The notes: generated by a model not told the origin, from the letters alone. A DNA stretch of 64,000 nt from Flavobacterium sediminilitoris (GCF_023008245.1 NZ_CP090145.1:2790001-2854000), one strand, 5' to 3'; counted from the first letter of the stretch, positions 17,908 through 27,023 are shown. A program made the numbers and translations.

Positions 17908-20900
17908 ATGAAATACCTATCAAAGTTTATTTTTAGAACACCATTATATCCTTTTTTAAAAAGTAAAGCAAATGAATTGTTTTCTGAAGCAATTTATATA
18001 ACATCACCATCACTAAAAAGAGAATATGAAAAATACCTTGATGGAAAAATAGATAGTCCTAAAGAAATAAAAAAGTTAAAAATAGCATACTATAAATATC
18101 TAAGTAGAGCTAGTTCAAGATGTACGCCTTTCGGATTATTTGCAGGTTTAGGTACAGGGAATTTTGGAACAGCTAATAAAGTAACATTAAATTCTATACC
18201 AGAACAAAAAATGGTTAGAAGAACAAGACCAGATATGAATGTTATTTGCATGTTAGCAAAAGAACTTGAAAAAAAAGATTTTATACAACCTTACATTAAG
18301 TACTTTCCAAACAATAGTATCTATCAAATAGATTCTTTTTATAGGTATGTCGAATATTATTATGCAGGAGGAAGAAGAGTTCACAGAATTAGTAAAGTTG
18401 ATTATTCAGAATATTTAGAAGGTATTTTAATTCATGCAATGTATGGCAAAACCGAATTAGAATTAATAACGAGTTTAACAACATTAGGAATTGAAGAAGA
18501 AGAAGCAACATCATTTTTAAAAGAACTTATAGAATCTCAACTTTTGGTAAGTGATTTTGAACCAACAGTAACAGGAAAAGAATTTTATGAAGTAATAATT
18601 GACACATTACACGGAATACAAACAAATCATTCATCAAAGGAATTAGAAGAAACAATCTTTTTAATAAAAGAGATAAAAGAAAGTCTAAATAAAATTGATC
18701 AAAACACTATAAACTCAGTAGAGGCTTACGAAGATTTACATAATAAAATAAGAAAGATTCTAAAAGATATTCCAGAAACAAATCTTTTTCAAACCGATTT
18801 ATATTTTAAAACACAACAATCAGAATTAGATATAAATATTCAAGAATCAATATCAGATGTTGTTACATTTTTAAATAAAATAACACCAAATTATACCAAT
18901 ACTAATTTAGAAAACTTTAAAAGAAACTTTTCAGAGCGCTATGAAGAATCCGAAGTTTCACTACTAGAAGTACTAGATACAGAAAATGGAGTAGGCTATC
19001 CTAATAAAGACACTTCAGGAATAAATGATTTACTTGACGATCTTGCTTTAGGAAATTCATACCAAGATTTTGAAATAAAATGGACATCATATCAAAAAGC
19101 TATTTTTCAAATATTGATAAAAGCATATAAAGAAGATGCTAAAATAATTACAATATCAGAAAACGATTTTAAAGATATTGATTATACGAATAACAACCTT
19201 CCACATTCTATGGCAATAAAATTTAACTTGCTAAATGCTGAAACAGGAAAAATACAATTAGAAAATATAGGTGGAGCAACAGCAACATTACTTTTAGGGC
19301 GTTTTGGACATGGAAATGAAGACGTTTTGGATATAATTAATGAAATAACGAAGCATGAAAAATTACATTCAGGAGATTCAATTTTAGCAGAAATTGTTCA
19401 TTTACCAGAAAGTAGAATAGGAAACATATTATCAAGACCAGATACTAGAGATTATGAAATGGCATATTTGGCTAAATCAAATAAAAGCGAAGAGTTTCAA
19501 ATAAAAATATCAGATTTATTCATATCAATTAAAAGCGGAAATATTGTTTTAAGAAGCAAAAAATTAAACAAACAAATTATTCCAAGATTAGGAAATGCAC
19601 ATAATTTTAGTTTCAATTCTTTACCAGTATATCAATTTTTATGCGATTTACAATTACAATATTATACCAAACCATCTTTATATTTTAATTGGGGATCATT
19701 AGCATCACAATTTACTTTTTTACCTAGAGTAGAATATAAAAATATAGTATTAAAATCAGCCACTTGGCAATTAAATCAGTCAGATTTCAACAATTTGATT
19801 AAAGATACTAATGATTCAAAAATAATAGAAAAATTTATTGAATTTAAAAAGAAACACAACCTTCCAGATTTTTTCCTATTAGTAGATGGAGATAATGAAT
19901 TATTAATTAATTCTTCAGATGAAATAGCAATTTTAGCTTTTGTAGATACTATAAAAAAGAGAACATCAATAGTTCTTGAAGAATTTCTATTTGATATAAA
20001 ATCATCTTTAATAACAGATAACAAAGGAGATAGTTATACAAATGAATGTGTAGCTATTTTATTAAATGAAGAAACAAAATTTCCAACATTTAATTTTGAC
20101 GATGAAAATACAATAAAACCTATTACTCGTTATTATTTACCAGGAAGCGAATGGATGTATTTTAAGATTTACTGCGGAATAAAAACAGCCGATTATATTC
20201 TAACTGAAATTATATTACCATTAACAGAGAAACTTATTGCAGACAGAAAAATAAAAAAATGGTTCTTCTTACGTTATTTTGATTCAGATAATCATTTAAG
20301 ATTCAGGTTTCAACTTTCAAATGAAAAAGAATCAGATGCTATTCTAACATTATTAAATGAAACTTTAGGATCATTATATCTTAATGGTTTGATTTCAAAA
20401 ATGCAAACAGACACTTATAATAGAGAAATAGAAAGATATGGAGCTGACAGAATAGAACTTACTGAAGAGCTGTTTTATACGGATAGTGTTTTTTGTGCAA
20501 ATTTTATTAATTATTTAGATTCAGAAATGGGTTCAAAAATAAAATGGCAAATGGCAATTAGAGGAACAGATCAATACTTAGAAGATTTTGGATTAAATAT
20601 GGAGCAAAAAGCAGCGTTCACAGAGAAAATTGCTGATAATTTTTTTAATGAAAATAATGGGAATGCTTTTTTAAGAAAGCAGTTGAATGATAAGTATAGA
20701 AAATTTAGAAGTTCAATTGAACATTTAATGCAATTTGAACATGACAATCAAAGAGAAATAGCACCATTATTAGCATTATTGTTTGAAAGAAGTGAAGCTA
20801 ATAGTAATATAATAGAAAAACTCAATATTCATTTTGAAGATGAAAAGTTTAATACCTTAGTGTTTAGCTATATTCACATGATGCACAATAGAATATTTAA

Positions 20901-21006
20901 TGCAAAACAACGACAAAATGAATTCATCATCTATGAGTTACTTTCAAGACATTACAAATCATTAATCGCACGCAAAAAATATGAAAAAGTAACCATGAAA
21001 GTTTAG
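17908..21006 (+). CDS. Lantibiotic dehydratase (LanB), full length
   Basis: A 1032-residue class I dehydratase that glutamylates Ser/Thr of the precursor using glutamyl-tRNA and then eliminates glutamate. The N-terminal glutamylation domain starts with the family hallmark RASSRCTPFGLFAGLG (residues 67-82). The C-terminal elimination domain (SpaB_C type, about 740-1020) has FLRYFDSDNHLRFRFQL and YNREIERYGADRI, matching the Arg/His-bearing region of NisB. Unlike the split LanB of pinensin-type clusters, both domains are in one chain. It is the last gene of the cluster; the next gene is convergent. Confidence 0.94.
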   Translation: MKYLSKFIFRTPLYPFLKSKANELFSEAIYITSPSLKREYEKYLDGKIDSPKEIKKLKIAYYKYLSRASSRCTPFGLFAGLGTGNFGTANKVTLNSIPEQKMVRRTRPDMNVICMLAKELEKKDFIQPYIKYFPNNSIYQIDSFYRYVEYYYAGGRRVHRISKVDYSEYLEGILIHAMYGKTELELITSLTTLGIEEEEATSFLKELIESQLLVSDFEPTVTGKEFYEVIIDTLHGIQTNHSSKELEETIFLIKEIKESLNKIDQNTINSVEAYEDLHNKIRKILKDIPETNLFQTDLYFKTQQSELDINIQESISDVVTFLNKITPNYTNTNLENFKRNFSERYEESEVSLLEVLDTENGVGYPNKDTSGINDLLDDLALGNSYQDFEIKWTSYQKAIFQILIKAYKEDAKIITISENDFKDIDYTNNNLPHSMAIKFNLLNAETGKIQLENIGGATATLLLGRFGHGNEDVLDIINEITKHEKLHSGDSILAEIVHLPESRIGNILSRPDTRDYEMAYLAKSNKSEEFQIKISDLFISIKSGNIVLRSKKLNKQIIPRLGNAHNFSFNSLPVYQFLCDLQLQYYTKPSLYFNWGSLASQFTFLPRVEYKNIVLKSATWQLNQSDFNNLIKDTNDSKIIEKFIEFKKKHNLPDFFLLVDGDNELLINSSDEIAILAFVDTIKKRTSIVLEEFLFDIKSSLITDNKGDSYTNECVAILLNEETKFPTFNFDDENTIKPITRYYLPGSEWMYFKIYCGIKTADYILTEIILPLTEKLIADRKIKKWFFLRYFDSDNHLRFRFQLSNEKESDAILTLLNETLGSLYLNGLISKMQTDTYNREIERYGADRIELTEELFYTDSVFCANFINYLDSEMGSKIKWQMAIRGTDQYLEDFGLNMEQKAAFTEKIADNFFNENNGNAFLRKQLNDKYRKFRSSIEHLMQFEHDNQREIAPLLALLFERSEANSNIIEKLNIHFEDEKFNTLVFSYIHMMHNRIFNAKQRQNEFIIYELLSRHYKSLIARKKYEKVTMKV

Positions 21007-21032
21007 GTTATTATAAATTAGAAGTTTATTTA

Positions 21033-21815
21033 TCAGAATATAGCGCAATGATTTTTAGACTCAATAAATAATTTTTCATAATCTTTTAGAGTCAAATTCT
21101 TCATGAAATCAATATTATCTTTGTCAACACCAAAAAATAGATTTCCATTAGTTTTAAAATTTAATACACTATCAAGTTGAATAGTAAACATTTTATTTCC
21201 ATTTTCTTCTAAAGTTACTAAATAACTAATTTCAGAGTTATATTTTTTTATTGAAACAATGGAGTGAAATTTATTTGAATGAGTAGAAGTTAATTCCATC
21301 TGTGAAATAATTTCATCTTTATTGGCTTTAAGTTTTACTTCAAGGTTAGATTTTAAATTTAAAACTTCATAATTTTCAGGAAGAGAAGTAGCAATAAAAG
21401 AGAAGCAACAAACTAAAATAAGTATTGGTTTAAAAATATAGCTTAGAGGAACAATTGTTATACTTTTAGAGTTCCAATATAAATAGGAAATAGGCAGAAT
21501 TATTAATGCAAATAAATCATAATAATCAACAGTTCTATTAACACCAATTCCAATATTTTGTATAAAAACAAGTAAAGGTTCAATAAAATCAGATTTCCAA
21601 ATAATAAATAAAACTCCAGAAAAAATATAATTTAATTTTACATTTTTAGGAAACAGTAAACTTATAAAATAAGGAAAAGCGAATAAACCTGAAAAATCGG
21701 ATAATTTACCTGTTATTTGATTATGAAAAATTTCTTTTAGAAAGAAATCATTAAGTAATAAACATAGTATAGATAACAAAAAAAAGAACCTAAAATACTT
21801 TGTATTATTATTCAT
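21033..21815 (-). CDS. Membrane protein of unknown function
   Basis: A 260-residue protein with about five hydrophobic helices in its first 145 residues and a soluble, Lys/Asn-rich C-terminal half (around 150-260) that is probably outside the membrane. No family is recognised. It abuts the upstream gene with no gap (stop of one and start of the next at 21816/21815), so it is co-transcribed with the SRPBCC-GyrI protein. It is convergent with lanB and is not likely to be part of the lanthipeptide pathway, though an immunity role cannot be excluded. Confidence 0.6.
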   Translation of the reverse strand: MNNNTKYFRFFFLLSILCLLLNDFFLKEIFHNQITGKLSDFSGLFAFPYFISLLFPKNVKLNYIFSGVLFIIWKSDFIEPLLVFIQNIGIGVNRTVDYYDLFALIILPISYLYWNSKSITIVPLSYIFKPILILVCCFSFIATSLPENYEVLNLKSNLEVKLKANKDEIISQMELTSTHSNKFHSIVSIKKYNSEISYLVTLEENGNKMFTIQLDSVLNFKTNGNLFFGVDKDNIDFMKNLTLKDYEKLFIESKNHCAIF

Positions 21816-22892
21816 CTATTTTGATATACTATCAACAGGTATTTCTACATTTTGTTTAACAACAACAGGAGTTACATTCTTTTTTATTACTGGAATAAGA
21901 ATTTCAGTAATAAATTGAGAAGGTTTTATCTTATCAGTTGTAGTGCTATTATTTACTTTATAAATTTCAATATGTTCTCCTTTTTTTTCCTCAATATAAT
22001 TATTTTCTGCAATAAACTCTAAAGCCTTTTTTAGAGCCTCTTTTCTGTGATTATAATCGCCTTTCAAAGTCGTTTTTAAAGCAATAAAAGATTCATAATA
22101 ACCACCTCTTATATCACTTAAAGGAGTCGTTAAAATTTCCTCTTGAATAGGTACACAAGCAGTATAGACTACATAATCATTCGTTTCATCCCATGTTTTA
22201 AACTGAATATAAGAATCACCAGTTGTTGTAATCTCATTTTGTTTTACAAACAAGTTTATGTTTTTCAACAGCGTTGCAGCTTTTACTTGAAAATCAGATA
22301 TTTTACAAGAATCCTTCTGTTGTATATAACTACTCGCTTCTCTCGTAATAATTCCGTTTACAATAACATTAAAAGTAGAAAATTCATTAACCAAATAATT
22401 ATTTATATTCTCTAAACCAGAAGTCAATAACGATGAAAATTTAGTTTCATTACTACCCGTTAGTAAAGCTTTCATTTTCTCCTTAAAAGTTAAATGCCCT
22501 TTAATTCCCCAAGTTATCTTTGTTTGATCGTTTTCTTCTGTAAAAGTCCAGTAAGTCGTATAGTTTTGATCGTCAATTTTTTCAATTTGATATATAGAAT
22601 CTTGTTCAAATACCTTTGAAGTTGAAATACGATTACCATCCCAATCTATAAAAGCACCTTCACCAGAGGTTAATTTTGAAAATGAAGATTTAATACCTTG
22701 CTTATTTATCAATTCAGGATGCCAATTTCCCCAGTTTTCAAAATCATTAATAAAATTAAAAACCTTAGATTTAGGGCTTTTAATAGTTTTTTCTTTACTA
22801 ATATCAAATTCATTTGGTTGTGTTGCAACAAACACTACAAAAGCTATTGATAGTAACAGTAAAAGTAATAAAAGATATTTAGCAATTCTCAT
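21816..22892 (-). CDS. Membrane-anchored SRPBCC and GyrI-like domain protein
   Basis: A single N-terminal transmembrane helix (residues 5-24) is followed by a START-like/SRPBCC domain (about 30-150, with FNFINDFENWGNWHPEL and the late TTYWTFTEEND and ITWGIKGHL strands) and a C-terminal GyrI-like/AraC-effector-binding region (about 230-345). Both are small-molecule binding folds, so the protein is probably a membrane-tethered ligand sensor or carrier. It has no DNA-binding part. It starts the two-gene minus-strand unit; a TATATTTG -7 box on the minus strand (22918-22925) fits its promoter. Confidence 0.72.
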   Translation of the reverse strand: MRIAKYLLLLLLLLSIAFVVFVATQPNEFDISKEKTIKSPKSKVFNFINDFENWGNWHPELINKQGIKSSFSKLTSGEGAFIDWDGNRISTSKVFEQDSIYQIEKIDDQNYTTYWTFTEENDQTKITWGIKGHLTFKEKMKALLTGSNETKFSSLLTSGLENINNYLVNEFSTFNVIVNGIITREASSYIQQKDSCKISDFQVKAATLLKNINLFVKQNEITTTGDSYIQFKTWDETNDYVVYTACVPIQEEILTTPLSDIRGGYYESFIALKTTLKGDYNHRKEALKKALEFIAENNYIEEKKGEHIEIYKVNNSTTTDKIKPSQFITEILIPVIKKNVTPVVVKQNVEIPVDSISK

Positions 22893-22917
22893 TTTTTTGG
22901 CGATAGGATGTGTTTCT

Positions 22918-22925
22918 CAAATATA
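22918..22925 (-). promoter_or_regulatory. -7 box for the SRPBCC-GyrI gene
   Basis: CAAATATA on the plus strand reads TATATTTG on the minus strand, a match to TAnnTTTG, 26 bp before the ATG at 22892. Confidence 0.45.
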
Positions 22926-22931
22926 TAAAAA

Positions 22932-23120
22932 TTATTCTTTCAAATAGACTTTGATGATAAATAATAAACCAATAAATAATAAAAAACCAAATAATATCCA
23001 ATATGTTCCTTTGTACTGTTGTTGTAATTGTTTCAAATCTTTTCTATAGACATATATCATAGTAAAAATAAAAACAATAACAAAAAAAACGGCAAAATAG
23101 AGTTGACCTGATGAAAACAT
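22932..23120 (-). CDS. Small two-helix membrane protein
   Basis: A 62-residue protein consisting of two transmembrane helices (about 7-25 and 41-59) joined by a charged cytosolic loop (YRKDLKQLQQQYKG). No family recognised. It is a short single gene between the SRPBCC unit and the divergent pyrophosphohydrolase; its hydrophobic pattern and ATG start support it as real. Confidence 0.55.
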   Translation of the reverse strand: MFSSGQLYFAVFFVIVFIFTMIYVYRKDLKQLQQQYKGTYWILFGFLLFIGLLFIIKVYLKE

Positions 23121-23165
23121 GATTATATTTTTTTACAAAAGTAAGAAATCAAATAAGCAATTAAA

Positions 23166-23173
23166 TAAATTTG
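23166..23173 (+). promoter_or_regulatory. -7 box of the MazG-like gene
   Basis: TAAATTTG matches TAnnTTTG and lies 20 bp before the ATG at 23194. It falls inside the upstream extension of the frame and therefore supports 23194 as the true start. Confidence 0.5.
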
Positions 23174-23193
23174 CAACTATAAAATTACAAATT

Positions 23194-23577
23194 ATGAAAA
23201 AACAATTAGAAGCCGTAAAATTATTTCATACAACTTACGGACTAGGAGTGAGTAACGAAATAAAAGCAGATTTAGGAGAACAAAAAAATAAGCTCCGTTT
23301 TGAGCTAATGAAAGAAGAAAATGAAGAATATTTAGAAGCTGTAGAAAATAATGATATTATTGAAATAGCAGATGCGCTTGGAGATATGCTATATATTTTA
23401 TGTGGAACAATATTAGAACATGGATTACAACATAAAATTGAAGAAGTATTTGATGAAATTCAAAGAAGCAATATGAGTAAATTAGGCGAAGATGGAAAAC
23501 CTATTTATAGAGAAGATGGAAAAGTAATGAAAGGACCTAATTACTTTAAACCTAATTTTGAAGTGATATTAAAATAA
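23194..23577 (+). CDS. MazG-like / PRA-PH type nucleotide pyrophosphohydrolase
   Basis: An alpha-helical NTP pyrophosphohydrolase of the MazG/HisE-like superfamily (phosphoribosyl-ATP pyrophosphohydrolase-like, PF01503). Metal-binding acidic residues are in RFELMKEENEEYLEA and IIEIADALGDMLYILCGT, the EExxE...ExxD pattern of the superfamily. With the ATG at 23194 the protein has 127 residues; an upstream TTG/ATG extension overlaps the neighbouring gene and its promoter and is rejected. Likely housecleaning of non-canonical nucleotides; the substrate is not defined. Confidence 0.82.
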   Translation: MKKQLEAVKLFHTTYGLGVSNEIKADLGEQKNKLRFELMKEENEEYLEAVENNDIIEIADALGDMLYILCGTILEHGLQHKIEEVFDEIQRSNMSKLGEDGKPIYREDGKVMKGPNYFKPNFEVILK

Positions 23578-23590
23578 CTATTCGAAGTTA

Positions 23591-23633
23591 TATACAAAAA
23601 GCGATTTTCAGGTTGAAAATCGCTTTTTGTATA
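23591..23633. terminator. Long perfect bidirectional terminator
   Basis: A 20-bp perfect inverted repeat (arms 23591-23610 and 23614-23633, loop GGT) between the convergent pyrophosphohydrolase and ilvE genes. The core stem is GCGATTTTCA / TGAAAATCGC flanked by A5 and T5, as expected of a two-way terminator. Confidence 0.85.
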
Positions 23634-23649
23634 TTTAATCTTGTAAAGT

Positions 23650-24717
23650 TTAAATCTTAACAGTCCATCCAAAAGTATCTTCTGCTACTTTATATTGAAT
23701 ATTAGTTAGTTTCTCTTTTAAATCAAGTGCAAATGATTTTTCTATTTTTGGCAATTCAAAATAGTCTTCTTTATACGAAAACCCAACAATTGGATTAATC
23801 ACAGCGGCTGTTCCTGCTCCAAATATTTCTTTTAAAGTTCCATTTTTAGCAGCATCAATTAATTCATCAACTAAAACAGGTCGAACATCCACGTTGATAT
23901 TTTCTCTTTTTGCTAGTTCAATAATACTTTTACGGGTTATTCCATCAAGAATTCTTTCACTAGTAGGAGCAGTATATAAAGTATCATTAATTCTAAAGAA
24001 AACATTCATTGTACCCGCTTCTTCAAGTTTAGTATGAGTAGCATCGTCAGTCCAAATGATCTGTTGATATCCTTTTTCATTGGCTAATTTAGTAGGGTAA
24101 AATTGTGCCGAATAATTTCCAGCAGCTTTTGCAGCACCTATTCCTCCATTTGCAGCTCTACTAAAGTGTTCTGCAATTAATACTTTAACTTCTCCAGAAT
24201 AGTAAGATTTTGCTGGAGATAATATAATCATGAATCTATAGAAAACGGCAGGAGCAGCAACAACACCTTTCCCAGTTGCTATCATAAATGGTCTTATGTA
24301 TAGCGAATTTCCATTTCCTTTTTTAACCCAGTTTTTTTCAATCTCAAGTAAACGTTTTAATCCTCCCATGAATACATCTTCAGGAACTTCAGGCATAGCC
24401 ATCCTTGTTGCACTTTTATTAAAACGCTCAAAATTTTGATCTGGACGGAAAAGCCAAACATCATCACGTTCATCTTTATATGCTTTCATTCCTTCAAAAA
24501 TAGCTTGTCCATAGTGAAAAACTTTTGCAGATGGATCAATTGTAAAAGGAGCATAAGGTTGAATTACTGGTTTTTGCCATACACCATTTTCATAATCACA
24601 AATCAACATGTGGTCTGTAAATGTGTTTCCAAAAGTTAAATTCTCAAAATCTACTTCGTTTATTTTTGATATAGAAGCTAAATTAATATCTATATTTTCT
24701 AAAGTTTTAATATCCAT
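23650..24717 (-). CDS. ilvE: Branched-chain amino acid aminotransferase
   Basis: PLP-dependent fold-type IV aminotransferase that interconverts Leu, Ile and Val with their 2-oxo acids. The 355-residue length and KVFHYGQAIFEGMKAYK, RPDQNFERFNKSATRM and the PLP-lysine region GGIGAAKAAGNYSAQF (Lys197) identify the eukaryote-like (type 2) BCAT. The late EEAGTMNVFF and GTAAVINPI segments bind PLP phosphate and the substrate. It is a single gene with a TAAATTTG -7 box on the minus strand at 24787-24794. Confidence 0.95.
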   Translation of the reverse strand: MDIKTLENIDINLASISKINEVDFENLTFGNTFTDHMLICDYENGVWQKPVIQPYAPFTIDPSAKVFHYGQAIFEGMKAYKDERDDVWLFRPDQNFERFNKSATRMAMPEVPEDVFMGGLKRLLEIEKNWVKKGNGNSLYIRPFMIATGKGVVAAPAVFYRFMIILSPAKSYYSGEVKVLIAEHFSRAANGGIGAAKAAGNYSAQFYPTKLANEKGYQQIIWTDDATHTKLEEAGTMNVFFRINDTLYTAPTSERILDGITRKSIIELAKRENINVDVRPVLVDELIDAAKNGTLKEIFGAGTAAVINPIVGFSYKEDYFELPKIEKSFALDLKEKLTNIQYKVAEDTFGWTVKI

Positions 24718-24786
24718 TATAAATTGTTATGTGTCTTGTTTTTTTAAAATATATTAGTAGAAAAGCCTTTTGTTAAATTTTCGTTG

Positions 24787-24794
24787 CAAATTTA
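24787..24794 (-). promoter_or_regulatory. -7 box of ilvE
   Basis: CAAATTTA on the plus strand is TAAATTTG on the minus strand, about 70 bp before the ilvE ATG. Confidence 0.45.
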
Positions 24795-24881
24795 GTAAAA
24801 AAATGCACTCTTTTTTAGAGATAGTTAAAAAAATAAAATTCATATTATTAACAAAAACAGAGCTTTTTTAAACAATTTATT

Positions 24882-24889
24882 TATTTTTG
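24882..24889 (+). promoter_or_regulatory. -7 box of the DUF4920 gene
   Basis: TATTTTTG matches TAnnTTTG, 28 bp before the ATG at 24918. Confidence 0.45.
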
Positions 24890-24917
24890 TGTCTAATCAA
24901 TTAAATAAAAAATATTC

Positions 24918-25421
24918 ATGAAAAAAATAGTATGTTTTATCGCTTTCGCTTTTTTAATTATAAGTTGCCAAGACAAGAAAGATATTAATACAGCAAAAGA
25001 AATTGTAGAGAATCAGATTAGTTATGCAACATTTGGAGATTCTATTGCTGCGGATGGAGCAATTTCTAAAGAAGAAATGCTTGAAAAATTCAAAACATTA
25101 AAAGAAGGAGATACAATTGATGTTAAATTCTCTTCAAAAATAGAAGAAGTTTGTCAAAAGAAAGGATGTTGGATGAAATTAAACTTAGCAGATGATAATA
25201 GTACTTTTGTAAAATTTAAAGATTATGCATTCTTCGTTCCAAAAAATGCTCAAGAAAAAGAAGCAATAGTAAATGGAAAGGCTTTTGTTAGTGTAGAGAG
25301 TGTTGATGATTTAAAACATTATGCAAAAGATGCAGGGAAATCTCAAGAAGCAATAGACAGCATTACTGAACCAAAAGTGAGATATTCATTTATGGCTGAT
25401 GGTGTTTTAATTGTTAAATAA
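24918..25421 (+). CDS. DUF4920 lipoprotein
   Basis: A 167-residue lipoprotein (signal peptide, lipobox Cys17 in IISC) with a DUF4920 domain from about residue 35: FGDSIAADGAISKEEMLEKF, then VCQKKGCWMKL (Cys-x3-... pair at about residues 79 and 84) and a closing YSFMADGVLIVK. The two cysteines in CQKKGCW could bind a metal or form a disulfide. The next gene starts inside its stop codon (TAATG), so the two lipoproteins are probably made together. Confidence 0.8.
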   Translation: MKKIVCFIAFAFLIISCQDKKDINTAKEIVENQISYATFGDSIAADGAISKEEMLEKFKTLKEGDTIDVKFSSKIEEVCQKKGCWMKLNLADDNSTFVKFKDYAFFVPKNAQEKEAIVNGKAFVSVESVDDLKHYAKDAGKSQEAIDSITEPKVRYSFMADGVLIVK

Positions 25422-25864
25422 TGAGAGTTTTTTTACTTTCATTTTTGTTTTTTTTATCATGTAATAATAAGGAAAACACATCAGAATCATGTACTACTAC
25501 TTCAAACGCAAAAGTGAATGAAGATGGTTTTGAAATGTATGAAATGTCAGAAATGGCAGCATTGATGGAACAAATGTATGTTGATAATCAAAGATTAAAA
25601 GATAGAATTATCAAAGGAGATACTATAGGTGAGTTTCCACAACATTTTAAGAAAATTCACAATGCTGTTTTAACAGATGAAACAGATAAAGATTTGTTCT
25701 TTAATGAGCAAGCCAAAAAGTTTATTGAAGCTCAGGAATTAATATATAAAGAACCAGAAAAAGCAAAAGAGCATTTTAATACAGGAATTGACGCTTGTAT
25801 TCAATGTCATCAAGTAAAATGTGGTGGTCCAATTCCAAGAATAAAAAAACTATACATTAAGTAA
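25421..25864 (+). CDS. Lipoprotein with c-type haem motif
   Basis: A 147-residue lipoprotein (Cys14 in FFLSC) ending with a CxxCH haem-attachment motif, Cys126-Ile-Gln-Cys129-His130, followed by QVKCGGPIPRIKKL. The helical middle part and the single CxxCH resemble small monohaem cytochromes or cytochrome c'-like helical proteins that have the haem motif near the C-terminus. It overlaps the stop of the DUF4920 gene by one base. A role as a periplasm-side redox partner of the DUF4920 protein is inference. Confidence 0.7.
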   Translation: MRVFLLSFLFFLSCNNKENTSESCTTTSNAKVNEDGFEMYEMSEMAALMEQMYVDNQRLKDRIIKGDTIGEFPQHFKKIHNAVLTDETDKDLFFNEQAKKFIEAQELIYKEPEKAKEHFNTGIDACIQCHQVKCGGPIPRIKKLYIK

Positions 25865-25922
25865 AAGCATAAAGTTTAAGTTCATTCTTAAACTTTTTTA
25901 ATTTTAATAAACTGTTAAAATT

Positions 25923-26582
25923 GTGAAAAGAGAAATTATAATAACAAAAGATGGTTCTACAACAATTCACTTACCAGATTGGAATGAAACATATCATTCA
26001 AAATTTGGAGCAATTCAAGAAGCAGAACATGTTTTTATCAAAAATGGATTAGATTTATTTAAAGAAAGCAATATTTCAATATTAGAAATAGGATTTGGTA
26101 CAGGTTTAAATGCATTTATTACATTGCTTGAAGCAGAAAAAAGAAAACAAATTATAAATTATGTTGGAGTAGAGGCTTATCCTGTTCTAAATGAAGAAAT
26201 AAAGTCTTTAAATTATTCAAAAGAACTAAAGGTCGAAGAGAAACAAGAATTATTTATAAAGCTTCACGAAACAGAATGGGAAAAGGAAAATTTGATTACA
26301 AAAAACTTTCTATTAAAGAAAAGAAAGCAATTTTTTGATAAAATTGATGACGTAGATACTTTTGACTTAATTTATTTTGATGCATTTGGATTTAGAGTAC
26401 AACCAGAACTTTGGAGTGAGGAAATCTTTGATAAAATGTATAAGGCATTAAAAAAAGGAGGTGTTTTGGTAACTTATGCTTGTAGAAGTTCTATTAAAAA
26501 CGCAATGCTTTCTGTTGGGTTTACTATTGAAAAGCTACCTGGTGCTCCTGGAAAAAGAGAAATGCTTCGAGCAAAAAAATAA
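25923..26582 (+). CDS. mnmD: tRNA 5-methylaminomethyl-2-thiouridine methyltransferase, MnmD
   Basis: Stand-alone MnmC methyltransferase domain (DUF752 family), which methylates 5-aminomethyl-2-thiouridine at the tRNA wobble position using SAM. Seen: GSTTIHLPDWNETYHSKFGA, SAM loop ILEIGFGTGLNAF (about residues 53-65), NYVGVEAYP, and FDLIYFDAFGFRVQPELWS. The FAD oxidase half of E. coli MnmC is missing, as in other bacteria with MnmD. Start codon is GTG. The previous gene ends 58 bp before. Confidence 0.9.
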   Translation: MKREIIITKDGSTTIHLPDWNETYHSKFGAIQEAEHVFIKNGLDLFKESNISILEIGFGTGLNAFITLLEAEKRKQIINYVGVEAYPVLNEEIKSLNYSKELKVEEKQELFIKLHETEWEKENLITKNFLLKKRKQFFDKIDDVDTFDLIYFDAFGFRVQPELWSEEIFDKMYKALKKGGVLVTYACRSSIKNAMLSVGFTIEKLPGAPGKREMLRAKK

Positions 26583-26820
26583 TTTTTATAAAAGTTAGTT
26601 CTAATCATAATTATAGGCGCGAAAAGATTTTTACTATTTAATAATACATTGTTAATATAGAGAATTAATAATTTATGTATTATTTAAGGCTTAGTTTCTA
26701 TTGTTTTCTAATAATAAATTTAGCATTATTTTCACATTTTAAGATGGCAATAGTCGTAAAAAATGACTATTTTTACAATATGTTCTTATCACTAGTATAA
26801 TCATAATATTATTAATTAGT

Positions 26821-27018
26821 ATGCCTAGATCTATGTATTCTTATTCAAAATCTATACTCGAAAGAGTAAGTTTTGACCCATTGCTTTTTTGTAAAGAAGT
26901 TGAAAAAGCAATAAAAGTTTTACTGCCTTATGAAGTTGACCAACTAAGAAACTGGCTATTGAAATTCACAGAAGAAAAGCCAGAATTAAGACAATGTTTA
27001 ATTTATATTAATCAATAA
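26821..27018 (+). CDS. Small conserved-looking protein of unknown function
   Basis: A 65-residue soluble protein, mostly helical, with the recognisable stretch YEVDQLRNWLLKFTEEKPEL. Similar short proteins occur in other Flavobacteriaceae as far as I recall, but no function is known. It is a lone gene preceded by a 238-bp gap and followed directly by a terminator, so it has its own transcript. No metal or nucleic-acid-binding motif is visible. Confidence 0.65.
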   Translation: MPRSMYSYSKSILERVSFDPLLFCKEVEKAIKVLLPYEVDQLRNWLLKFTEEKPELRQCLIYINQ

Positions 27019-27023
27019 AAAAC

